Shown here: in pieces, positions 16,229 through 23,634 of the stretch | How positions within the stretch are numbered: position 1 is the first letter of the stretch | Layout: each line of letters begins with the position of its first letter | Notes under the pieces: model-generated | Database searches by the model: none | What the model was told of the DNA's origin: nothing | Seen by the model: the letters and a program-made list of their open reading frames with translations, nothing else | Translations under genes and position numbers: made by a program | From: WHTB01 sp050699035 | GTDB taxonomy: Bacteria > Actinomycetota > Actinomycetes > Propionibacteriales > Nocardioidaceae | DNA length: 31,684 nucleotides | Direction of reading: 5' to 3' | NCBI GenBank assembly: GCA_050699035.1 | Contig: JBOHDE010000014.1 | Coordinates: 1 to 31,684, forward strand

Positions 16229-17856
16229 TGGGCAACGGCATCGACGCAGTCACCCTCGTCATCTTCTCGTTCTTCTTCCTGCTGGTCACCGTCCTCGGCT
16301 TCTTCGCCTCCCGCTGGCGGCGCGCCGGTGAGCTCGACAACCTCGACGAGTGGGGTCTCGGCGGGCGCGGCTTCGGCACGTTCGTCGCGTGGTTCCTGAT
16401 CGGTGGCGACCTGTACACCGCGTACACCTTCATCGCGGTGCCGGCGACGCTCTACGCCGGCAGCGTGGTCGGCTTCTTCGCCGTGCCGTACACGATCGTC
16501 GTCTACCCGATCATCTTCGTCTTCCTGCCGCGCCTGTGGTCAGTCTCGCACCGCCACGGGTACGTGACTCCGGCCGACTTCGTGCAGGGCCGCTACGACT
16601 CGCGCGGGTTGTCGTTGGCGGTCGCCGCCACCGGGATCCTCGCGACGATGCCCTACATCGCCCTGCAGCTCGTCGGCATCCAGGTCGTGCTGGAGGTGAT
16701 GGGTCTCGGCGGTGGCGAGGACGCGTCGCTGCTGGAGAAGGACCTGCCGCTGTTCATCGCGTTCGCGGTGCTGGCGGCCTACACGTACGCGTCCGGGCTG
16801 CGTGCTCCCGCCCTGATCGCGTTCGTCAAGGACACCCTGATCTACATCGTGATCTTGGTGGCGGTGCTCTACCTGCCGGCCAAGCTGGGCGGCTGGGATG
16901 CCGTCTTTGCCGCCGCCGGCGACAAGTTCGACGCCGCCAACGAGGCTTCCGTGGCCGAGGGTCGGCCGCCGTCGGCCGGCCTGTTCCCGCCCGCGGCGGC
17001 GCAGTGGGCGTACGCCTCGCTGGCGCTCGGGTCGGCGCTGGCGTTGTTCATGTACCCACACTCGATCACCGGGGTGCTGTCCACCAGGAGCCGTAGCGTG
17101 ATCCGGCGCAACGCGGCCCTGCTGCCTGCGTACTCGTTCCTGCTCGGCCTGCTGGCACTGCTCGGCTTCGTCGCGATCGCGGCCGGCGTCGAGGTCGAGA
17201 ACGCCCAGCTGTCGATCCCGGTGTTGTTCGAGCAGGAGTTCCCGGCCTGGTTCACCGGCGTCGCGTTCGCGGCGATCGCGATCGGCGCGCTGGTGCCGGC
17301 CGCGATCATGTCCATCGCCGCGGCGAACCTGTGGACGCGCAACGTCTACAAGGCATTCTTCAAGCCCGACGCGACGCCGGCCGAGGAGGCCAGGCAGAGC
17401 AAGCTGATGTCGTTGCTGGTGAAGTTCGGCGCGCTGATCTTCGTGCTGTTCCTTCCCAGCGAGTTCGCGATCTACCTGCAGCTGCTCGGCGGGGTCTGGA
17501 TCCTGCAGACGCTGCCGGCAATCGTGATCGGCCTCTACACCCGCTGGTTCCACCGGCACGCGCTTCTCGCCGGCTGGGCCGTCGGGATGGTGTACGGCAC
17601 CTGGACGGCGTACCTGCAGCCCACGGCGCTCGACCCCGACGCGCACTTCGGCAGCCCGCTCGCGGTGATCCCGTTCACGGACACCAAGGGCTACATCGCG
17701 CTGACCACCGTGGTGCTCAACCTGATCGTCACCGTGGCACTCACCTTCATCCTGCGGGCCCGCAACGTGCCGGAGGGCACCGACCGCACGACAGCCGAGG
17801 ACTACGAGGCGGACGCCGGCGACAAGGGGGTCGCGCCGCTGCCGCAGGTGCTGTGA
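16228..17856 (+). CDS. Sodium:solute symporter (SSS family, monocarboxylate-uptake-like)
   Basis: This 542-residue membrane transporter has about 13 helices and the LeuT-like inverted-repeat fold of the SSS family. WFLIGGDLYTAYTFIAVPATLYAGS in the first core helices and YVTPADFVQGRYDSRGLSLAVA in the loop after helix 3 are typical. It likely imports a carboxylate with sodium; the pairing with DUF3311 resembles actinobacterial/proteobacterial MctP-type permeases for pyruvate, lactate or acetate. The neighbouring ThDP enzyme works on 2-keto acids, which is consistent, but the substrate is not proven. The C-terminal tail is hydrophilic and acidic (TAEDYEADAGDKG). The ATG at 16228 overlaps the previous stop. 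Confidence 0.92.
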   Translation: MGNGIDAVTLVIFSFFFLLVTVLGFFASRWRRAGELDNLDEWGLGGRGFGTFVAWFLIGGDLYTAYTFIAVPATLYAGSVVGFFAVPYTIVVYPIIFVFLPRLWSVSHRHGYVTPADFVQGRYDSRGLSLAVAATGILATMPYIALQLVGIQVVLEVMGLGGGEDASLLEKDLPLFIAFAVLAAYTYASGLRAPALIAFVKDTLIYIVILVAVLYLPAKLGGWDAVFAAAGDKFDAANEASVAEGRPPSAGLFPPAAAQWAYASLALGSALALFMYPHSITGVLSTRSRSVIRRNAALLPAYSFLLGLLALLGFVAIAAGVEVENAQLSIPVLFEQEFPAWFTGVAFAAIAIGALVPAAIMSIAAANLWTRNVYKAFFKPDATPAEEARQSKLMSLLVKFGALIFVLFLPSEFAIYLQLLGGVWILQTLPAIVIGLYTRWFHRHALLAGWAVGMVYGTWTAYLQPTALDPDAHFGSPLAVIPFTDTKGYIALTTVVLNLIVTVALTFILRARNVPEGTDRTTAEDYEADAGDKGVAPLPQVL

Positions 17857-17889
17857 CGGACCAAGTTACTCCCAGGTAGCATCAGCGGC

Positions 17890-19572
17890 ATGACCGAGAC
17901 TGAGCAGCCCGGCACCGACAGCCTCGTCCGGGAGGGCCACGGCGGCGACCTTGCTGTCGCCGTGGCCCGGGCACACGGCGTCGAGACGATGTTCACGCTG
18001 TCCGGCGCGCACGTGTTCCCGATGTACGACGGAGCGGTCAAGGCCGACCCGCCGATGCGCATCGTCGACGTACGCCACGAGCAGACCGCAGTCTTCGCGG
18101 CCGAGGCGACCGGCAAGCTGACCCGTACCCCCGGGCTGGCGGTGCTGACCGCGGGGCCGGGCGTGACGAACGGCGTCAGCGCGTTGGCGCAGGCGCAGTT
18201 CTCGGGCGCCCCGCTGCTCGCGATCGGCGGGCGGGCGCCGTCGACGCGCTGGGGCAGCGGCAGCCTGCAGGAGCTCGACCACCCGCCGATCCTGGCCGGC
18301 GTGACCAAGCTGGCCGGCACCGTGCACCAGGTGGTCGACGTCGCCGACCGGGTCGACGAGGCGCTGCGCGCGGCCGGGTCCGCACATCGTGGCCCGGCGT
18401 TCCTCGACGTACCCATGGACCAGTTCTTCAGCCGTGCCGAGGTGGTTCTGCCGACCGTTGGTGAGGCGCCGCGGCGACAGCCGGACGCCGACGCGATCGC
18501 CGACGTCGCGGAGCTGATCGTGCGGGCGGAGCGGCCGGTGCTGGTGCTGGGGACCGACGTCTGGGCGGACGGCGCCGACCAGGCTGCGCTGCGGTTCGTC
18601 TCCGACCTCGGGCTGCCCGCGATCACCAACGGCATGGGCCGCGGGGTCGTGCCTCGTGGTCATCGGTTGCTGGTCACGAAGGCCCGCAGCCTCGCGTTCG
18701 GCCGGGCCGACCTCGTCGTGGTCATCGGCACACCGCTGGACTTCCGGCTCGGGTACGGCGCCTTCGGCGGCAAGGACGGCGCGGCGCCGGCGGCCGTCGT
18801 GCACATTGCCGACTCGCCCGGACAGGTCGCGGCCCACACGACCCTCGCCGGCGCGGTGCCCGGCGACCTGACCGCCGTGATCGACGGGCTGCAGGCGGCC
18901 GTCGAGCAGGCGGTGCGCAAGCCGGACTGGTCCGCGTGGGTCTCCTCCTTGCAGGACAAGGCAGCCGCCACGGCGGCCGGCGACGCCGAGCTGCTCGCCG
19001 CGTCAGCCGACCCGATCCATCCGGCCCGGATCTACGGCGAGCTGAACCCCCGGCTGGCCGACGACGCCGTGGTGATCGGCGACGGCGGCGACTTCGTGTC
19101 GTTCGCCGGCAAGCTGGTCGAGCCGAGTCAGCCCGGATGCTGGCTCGACCCCGGGCCGTACGGCTGCCTGGGCGCCGGCATGGGTGCCGCGATGGCGGCG
19201 CGGATCTCGCGGCCGTCCGCGCAGGTCGTCGTGCTGTACGGCGACGGCGCGGCCGGCATGTCGTTGCTGGACGTGGACACGCTGGTGCGGCACGACCTGC
19301 CGGTGGTGATGGTCGTGGGCAACAACTCGGCGTGGGGGCTCGAGAAAGGGCCGATGCAGTTCCTGTACGGCTACGACGTGGCCGCGGACCTCGCACCGCG
19401 GACGGCCTACGACGACGTCGTCAAGGCACTCGGCGGCGCCGGCGAGACCGTGACCGCCCCCGACCAGATCGGCCCGGCACTGGACCGTGCGTTCGAGTCC
19501 GGGGTGCCGTACCTCGTCAACGTGATCACCGACATCGCCGCGGCGTACCCCCGCACCACCACTGGCGTGTAA
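17890..19572 (+). CDS. ilvG: IlvG-like thiamine-diphosphate enzyme (acetolactate synthase family)
   Basis: This 560-residue cytosolic enzyme has the three-domain layout of the acetolactate synthase family. The N-terminal Pyr domain holds the catalytic Glu64 in VRHEQTAVFAAEA, then TAGPGVTNGVSALAQAQ. The middle domain is 190-330. The PP domain has GDGAAGMSLLDVDTLVRHDL ending at Asn479 (GDG 451-453 ... NN), which binds Mg and ThDP. Its sequence most resembles mycobacterial IlvG (Rv1820), a catalytic-subunit paralogue without a regulatory subunit gene. True acetolactate synthesis is uncertain; oxalyl-CoA or 2-keto-acid decarboxylation are alternatives. The ATG at 17890 has TAGCAT (17878-17883) just upstream, so the transcript may be leaderless. 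A palindromic repeat follows the gene. Confidence 0.85.
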   Translation: MTETEQPGTDSLVREGHGGDLAVAVARAHGVETMFTLSGAHVFPMYDGAVKADPPMRIVDVRHEQTAVFAAEATGKLTRTPGLAVLTAGPGVTNGVSALAQAQFSGAPLLAIGGRAPSTRWGSGSLQELDHPPILAGVTKLAGTVHQVVDVADRVDEALRAAGSAHRGPAFLDVPMDQFFSRAEVVLPTVGEAPRRQPDADAIADVAELIVRAERPVLVLGTDVWADGADQAALRFVSDLGLPAITNGMGRGVVPRGHRLLVTKARSLAFGRADLVVVIGTPLDFRLGYGAFGGKDGAAPAAVVHIADSPGQVAAHTTLAGAVPGDLTAVIDGLQAAVEQAVRKPDWSAWVSSLQDKAAATAAGDAELLAASADPIHPARIYGELNPRLADDAVVIGDGGDFVSFAGKLVEPSQPGCWLDPGPYGCLGAGMGAAMAARISRPSAQVVVLYGDGAAGMSLLDVDTLVRHDLPVVMVVGNNSAWGLEKGPMQFLYGYDVAADLAPRTAYDDVVKALGGAGETVTAPDQIGPALDRAFESGVPYLVNVITDIAAAYPRTTTGV

Positions 19573-19578
19573 TCACAC

Positions 19579-19604
19579 CGACATACGCGCAACCTCGGCG
19601 CGAG
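19579..19604 (-). repeat. Dispersed 26-bp repeat, left copy flanking palindromic element B
   Basis: This copy reads CGACATACGCGCAACCTCGG followed by CGCGAG, and is identical over 26 bp to 19769-19794. Its first 22 bp are the exact reverse complement of 6274-6295. It starts 7 bp after the stop of the IlvG-like gene. Confidence 0.9.
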
Positions 19605-19623
19605 GAGATGGGCCGCTGGCGAG

Positions 19624-19707
19624 GTAGAAAATTGCCCAATTGGGCGCAATTCGACCCGGAATCGGCGTGGACCGGGTCGAATTTTGCCCAATTGGGCAAT
19701 TTTCTAC
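19624..19707. repeat. Palindromic intergenic repeat, copy B (84 bp, near-perfect)
   Basis: Left arm 19624-19659 and right arm 19672-19707 (36 bp each) are complementary at 34 positions, around a 12-nt centre. Each arm contains its own palindrome: GCCCAATTGGGC in the left, and the full TTGCCCAATTGGGCAA in the right. The structure is therefore a palindrome of palindromes. The right arm is identical to 12815-12850. It lies 51 nt after the stop of the IlvG-like gene. Confidence 0.9.
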
Positions 19708-19768
19708 GCACCGTGGACCGGCGACTGGAGCACACCGGCAACCACCTGGCCCGGGAGAGGCCGAGGCC

Positions 19769-19794
19769 CGACATACGCGCAACCTCGGCGCGAG
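19769..19794 (-). repeat. Dispersed 26-bp repeat, right copy flanking palindromic element B
   Basis: This copy is identical to 19579-19604 in the same orientation, 190 bp away. The pair brackets copy B of the palindrome, giving the look of a small composite unit. Confidence 0.9.
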
Positions 19795-19902
19795 TATTCG
19801 GGGGGCTGGCGCACCCGCACTCGGGGACCTGTCGAAAGTGCGAGTGGCGACCTCGCCTTCTCCTTTGATCAGGCGGCGAGGACCCCCCGATCGTCCAAGT
19901 CG

Positions 19903-20061
19903 CGCACGCGCTCGCCGCGTGCGGTCGAACTCGAACAACGGCAGGGAAAGCGTGACGTATTTGTCACGCCTGCCCAGCCGTTATCCAGTTCAGCGGCACC
20001 GCACGCGTCCGACGCCGGGCCTGGATGCGCAACGCCAACGCGAAGGGGTGCGTTGCCCCTT
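19903..20061 (+). other. Three stem-loops upstream of bL37
   Basis: Stem 1 is CGCACGCG (19903-19910) with CGCGTGCG (19916-19923). Stem 2 is GCGTGAC (19950-19956) with GTCACGC (19963-19969), extended past a 5-nt bulge by GGCAG/CTGCC (19940-19944 and 19970-19974). Stem 3 is AAGGGG/CCCCTT (20043-20048 and 20056-20061). Stem 2 ends with an AT-rich loop and could also be a DNA operator. If transcription of bL37 begins upstream they would form a structured leader; if it begins at about 20110 they lie outside it. Confidence 0.4.
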
Positions 20062-20136
20062 GAGATCTGGGCCGATGTGCTCTCGTGGCGCGGACCTGCG
20101 ACAATCGGTCGGCAGCTGTACGCATGAGGAGGACCC

Positions 20137-20211
20137 ATGGGTAAGACCGGACGCAAGCGCCGCGCCCGTCGCAAGAAGGCGGCAAACCACGGCAAGCGCC
20201 CCAACGCCTGA
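20137..20211 (+). CDS. Large-subunit ribosomal protein bL37
   Basis: This 24-residue, very basic peptide reads MGKTGRKRRARRKKAANHGK then RPNA. The NHGKRPNA ending is the signature of bL37, the small actinobacterial ribosomal protein first seen in mycobacterial ribosome structures. It starts at ATG 20137 behind a near-perfect GAGGAGGACCC ribosome site, as expected for a highly made protein. It is convergent with rsrA, and a strong hairpin separates them. The same neighbourhood (next to the sigH/sigR locus) is seen in mycobacteria. It is too short for most gene finders. Confidence 0.9.
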   Translation: MGKTGRKRRARRKKAANHGKRPNA

Positions 20212-20235
20212 TCCCAGGCTCGGGTAGATACCGAG

Positions 20236-20266
20236 AGACCCCGGTTCCGCAATGGAGCCGGGGTCT
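20236..20266. terminator. Bidirectional terminator between bL37 and rsrA
   Basis: AGACCCCGGTTCC (20236-20248) pairs with GGAGCCGGGGTCT (20254-20266), a 13-bp stem with one wobble and a 5-nt loop. It sits between two convergent stop codons (20211 and 20273), so it can serve both genes. Confidence 0.85.
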
Positions 20267-20272
20267 TGTGCG

Positions 20273-20559
20273 TCAGGCGGTGAAACCGGGGTCGCGGTAG
20301 GTCTCGGTGATCTCCACATGCACCGCGCGGATCTCGAACAGCACCTTGTCACGCAGCCGGTCGGGCGCATGCTCACCGCACGAGCGGGCCACCAACGACT
20401 TGACCACGCGATCGAGGTCGTACTTCGCGAGGCAGGGCCCGCACTCGTCGAGATGCTGTTGGATCTCGTCGCAGGTCGCGGAGTCGAGCTCACGGTCGAT
20501 GAACAAGAAGAGGTCACCCAGGACCTCGCTGCAGTCCTTGTCGTGCGGCTTTCCGCAGC

Positions 20560-20563
<4 letters not shown>
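20273..20563 (-). CDS. rsrA: RsrA, redox-sensing zinc anti-sigma factor
   Basis: This 96-residue cytosolic protein holds SigR inactive under reducing conditions and releases it on disulfide stress. All RsrA key residues are present at the same numbers as in Streptomyces coelicolor: Cys3, Cys11, Cys31, His37, Cys41 and Cys44. HLDECGPC (37-44) is the zinc-anti-sigma HxxxCxxC motif; Cys11 is the usual disulfide partner. The protein opens MSCGKPHDKDCSEVL as in orthologues. Its ATG overlaps the sigR stop by 4 nt (ATGA), so sigma and anti-sigma factors are made together. Length is normal for the family. Confidence 0.96.
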
Positions 20564-21273
<710 letters not shown>

Positions 21274-21306
21274 TGGGCGTCCTCCTGATGTCGTCTCCCT
21301 TGGAGC

Positions 21307-21332
21307 AACAGCGCCCCTGGGCGCGCCATTCC
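21307..21332 (-). promoter_or_regulatory. SigR-dependent promoter of sigR-rsrA (p2-like)
   Basis: On the minus strand GGAAT (21332-21328) is followed after exactly 18 bp by GTT (21309-21307), matching the known SigR/SigH consensus GGAAT-N18/19-GTT. Transcription would begin near 21300, leaving about 27 nt to the GTG at 21273, which has its GGAGG in between. This is an autoregulatory loop for the long isoform. The -35 lies only about 10 bp beyond the stop of the upstream hydrolase gene. Confidence 0.85.
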
Positions 21333-21341
21333 CACGCCAGC

Positions 21342-21971
21342 TCAGGCGACCTCGCGGGTGATCCACTCCAGCACGGCCTCCACGAGCACGCCGAGCGCCT
21401 CCTCCTGGGTCAGCACGTTGCGCTTCGGCACCCGGAAGCCGTGATCCGCACCGGGTACGACGGCCAGGTCGACGCCGTCGGGAAACTCGTCGGGCTTGCC
21501 GAACACATCGCGGTCGCCCTGGACCACCAGCGTGGTCACCCCGGCGCCGGTGAGCTCGTCGACCCGCGACTTGTCGGGCCGACCCGGAGGGTGCAGCGGG
21601 AACGCCAGGGCGAGACAGCCCGAGGCGCCGAGATGCCGGGACGTGCGGCAGGCGACCCGGGCGCCGGCGCTGCGACCGCCGAGCACCAGCGGAGTCTGCG
21701 GACGCAATGTGTCGAGGACGGCGACCCACCCCTCGTCGAGGATCCGCGGCGCCGGCGCCACCGTTTTGCCGGCGACCCGCCATGGCTGGACGAGTCGGAA
21801 CACCGACACTCCCTGGGCCGGCAGCGCCCGGGCCAGCGCCAAGAGGTCACGATCGACGGAGCCGCCGCTCGCGCCATGCCCGAGGACCAAGGTCGCCATC
21901 GGCCGCCGGGACCGGTCGATCTGCAGCACCGCGTCGCCGTGCGGCGTCGGTACCGTGCGCGTGGTCGTCAC
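21342..21971 (-). CDS. Alpha/beta hydrolase of the dienelactone-hydrolase/KANL3-Tex30 type
   Basis: This 209-residue cytosolic hydrolase carries the oxyanion loop GHGASGG (31-37), the nucleophile elbow GGRSAG with Ser101, an acid residue in QGDRDVFG (Asp153 or Asp155) and the catalytic His177 in GADHGF. The substrate is unknown. The GTG at 21971 is the likely start and lies only 7 nt after the stop of the SRAP gene, so the two are probably co-transcribed. sigR follows downstream on the same strand with its own promoter just past this stop; read-through could add a second route to sigR expression. The alternative reading, an open frame to 22295, overlaps the SRAP gene and is rejected. Confidence 0.88.
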   Translation of the reverse strand: MTTTRTVPTPHGDAVLQIDRSRRPMATLVLGHGASGGSVDRDLLALARALPAQGVSVFRLVQPWRVAGKTVAPAPRILDEGWVAVLDTLRPQTPLVLGGRSAGARVACRTSRHLGASGCLALAFPLHPPGRPDKSRVDELTGAGVTTLVVQGDRDVFGKPDEFPDGVDLAVVPGADHGFRVPKRNVLTQEEALGVLVEAVLEWITREVA

Positions 21972-21978
21972 GAGTCGA

Positions 21979-22749
21979 TCATGCAGGACCGGGCGGCTCG
22001 GCCGCGACCGGATCGACCAGCTGCGGGCCGTTGTTGGCGACGTTGTTGACCTCGGTGCTGACCGCGAACGCCTCGAGCCGGGCACCGGCACCACCAGGTA
22101 AGGCCGGCACCAGCAGTTCGAGCAGGCCCTTCGGATCGGGGCTGGCCGGGTCGAGCCAGTCGGCATACCGGTCCGGCTCGACGAGCAGCGGCATCCGGTC
22201 GTGGATCTGGCCGAGCTCGTCGGTGGCCGTGGTCGTGAGCACGGTGCTCGTCCACCGCCAGGCGGCATCGTCGGAGGGGTCCATCGACGGGTCACGCCAG
22301 ATCTCGTACAACCCCGCCATGCTCAGTGTCGAGCCGTCGGCCGGCCGGATGAAGAACGGCTGCTTGACCGGCTTGCCGCGTGGGCCGATCCGCTGCGTCT
22401 GGTACCACTCGTAGTAGCCGTCGGCCGGCAGCAGGCAGCGGCGGACCGCGAACGCCCGCTTGAACGCCGGCTTGTCGGCGACGGTCTCGACCCGGGCGTT
22501 GATCATCCGGTTGCCGATCGACGGGTCCTTGGCCCAGGAGGGCACCAGCCCCCATTGGACGACCCGCAGCCGGCGGGTCGCGGGCGCCGACTTGTCCTCC
22601 CGCGGTGGCCGCGACACGACGGCGTAGACGTCCTTGGTCGGAGCGACGTTGTAGTCGGGCTCGAGCGTCTCCCGGACGTCGAAGTGCTCGATCTCGTACT
22701 CGTCGACGAGCTCGTCCGGCTGATGGCTCGACGCGTACCGACCGCACAT
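21979..22749 (-). CDS. SRAP (YedK/HMCES) abasic-site response protein
   Basis: This 256-residue protein crosslinks covalently to abasic sites in single-stranded DNA and protects them during replication. The new N-terminal Cys2 (MCGRYASS) is the nucleophile after Met removal; Asn34 (YNVAPT), Glu114 (GYYEWY) and His183 (IHDRMP) complete the active site, all present. The insert near 45-60 is charged and variable. The start is fixed at ATG 22749 by the need for Cys2; the frame runs 33 codons further upstream without meaning. An orthologue (Rv3226c) sits in the same neighbourhood of M. tuberculosis, near sigH and aroA. No SOS (LexA) box was recognised. Confidence 0.95.
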   Translation of the reverse strand: MCGRYASSHQPDELVDEYEIEHFDVRETLEPDYNVAPTKDVYAVVSRPPREDKSAPATRRLRVVQWGLVPSWAKDPSIGNRMINARVETVADKPAFKRAFAVRRCLLPADGYYEWYQTQRIGPRGKPVKQPFFIRPADGSTLSMAGLYEIWRDPSMDPSDDAAWRWTSTVLTTTATDELGQIHDRMPLLVEPDRYADWLDPASPDPKGLLELLVPALPGGAGARLEAFAVSTEVNNVANNGPQLVDPVAAEPPGPA

Positions 22750-22781
22750 GCGACCAGCCTCGCACAGCCCACCGACGGTGG

Positions 22782-23546
22782 TCAGCGCGCCAGCTCGTCC
22801 AGCAACCGCCCCGCGGCCTCGTTGGTCGGTGGCAGACCTTCGACCCACACCCGGTGCCGGTGTCCGCGGCCCGCCTGCCGCCGCCAGTCGACCAGCAGCT
22901 GGCGGAGCAGCCGGACCTGCTCACCCAGCCCGGCCGTCCGCCGTACCAGCGTCACCGCACGTCGAGCACCGACCCGGGCAACAGTCTCGCCAGCCGGGTA
23001 GACCGACCGTACGGCGTCGACGACGTCGACGAACCGGAGCGCGCGGTCGAGGCTCTCCAGCCGGCTATCGGCCGGAGCACCGTCGACGAGCTCGACCACC
23101 ACCAGGCCGTGAGAGTCGGGCACGCACTGCCCGGAGCAGTCGGCCTCGCGGTAGATCTCGTCCAGCCGGGTACGGGCATGCGCCGTCGTGGCGAGGCCCG
23201 TCAACGGGTCCTCGCACGACAGCGCATGGAGGTACTGCAGCGACGACTCCGCCCACCCGGTGGTGAGGGCACGGACCGCCGCGAACGCCGGCTGCCCGGC
23301 GCCGGCGATCTCGTGGGTACGAAGCAGCCCGTCGAGCACCTCGTCGATCCCCGCGCCGCTCTCCGCCAGCCGTTGGCCGGCGACCAGACAAGGCCCTTCG
23401 AGGTCTCTCCCACTGGCCAGCGCCTCGCCTACAGCAGTGAAACCGAGCGGCACTCCGGACAGGGTGCTCTCGGCGACGGCTCCCGGGCGGCGCTGGAAGA
23501 CCTCGAACAGCATCACCCCCGCAAGACGGACCGTGAGCAACATCAT
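22782..23546 (-). CDS. Protein with a degenerate GGDEF-like domain
   Basis: This 254-residue, probably cytosolic protein is weakly recognisable. The segment LSCEDPLTGLATTAHARTRLDEIYREA resembles the DxLTGLxxR opening of GGDEF (diguanylate cyclase) domains, but no GG[DE]EF catalytic loop follows; the equivalent part reads VVVELVDGAPADS. It therefore probably does not make cyclic di-GMP and may bind ligands or partners. The first 120 residues form an uncharacterised helical region. The start is taken at the paired Met codons at 23546/23543 (MMLLTVRLAGVMLFEVFQ), with no good ribosome site; the Met at 23510 after GGGGGTG is an alternative. It is divergent from the sigma-fusion gene by 88 bp, so they may share regulation. 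Confidence 0.7.
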   Translation of the reverse strand: MMLLTVRLAGVMLFEVFQRRPGAVAESTLSGVPLGFTAVGEALASGRDLEGPCLVAGQRLAESGAGIDEVLDGLLRTHEIAGAGQPAFAAVRALTTGWAESSLQYLHALSCEDPLTGLATTAHARTRLDEIYREADCSGQCVPDSHGLVVVELVDGAPADSRLESLDRALRFVDVVDAVRSVYPAGETVARVGARRAVTLVRRTAGLGEQVRLLRQLLVDWRRQAGRGHRHRVWVEGLPPTNEAAGRLLDELAR

Positions 23547-23634
23547 GACGCGAAAGCGTGCGACTACTACGCTGGGTAGCGACTCCCGCCGGGGGTCGGC
23601 ACCTTTTGCCGTATTAGTCGTTGGTACCCACGCC

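Larger units (their letters stand above)
19573..20136. other. Repeat-rich gene-free stretch before bL37
   Basis: No gene is supported in these 564 bases; open frames here read through repeats. It holds a 26-bp direct repeat (19579-19604 and 19769-19794) around copy B of the palindromic element (19624-19707). Beyond these are three hairpins, at 19903-19923, 19940-19974 and 20043-20061, in the putative bL37 leader. GACAAT at 20100-20105 is a possible -10 box for bL37. Confidence 0.55.

Noticed and set aside
19579..19794. 26-bp repeats around the palindrome considered as a CRISPR remnant
   Set aside because: Only two copies, spaced 164 bp apart, with a palindromic element between and no cas genes.
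19950..19969. GTGAC-N6-GTCAC considered as a second CRP site
   Set aside because: The spacing between GTGA and TCAC is 8, not 6; kept only as a hairpin.
19640..20227. Plus-strand open frame of 195 residues across the repeat-rich gap
   Set aside because: It reads through the palindromic repeat and the 26-bp repeat and overlaps bL37 in another frame.
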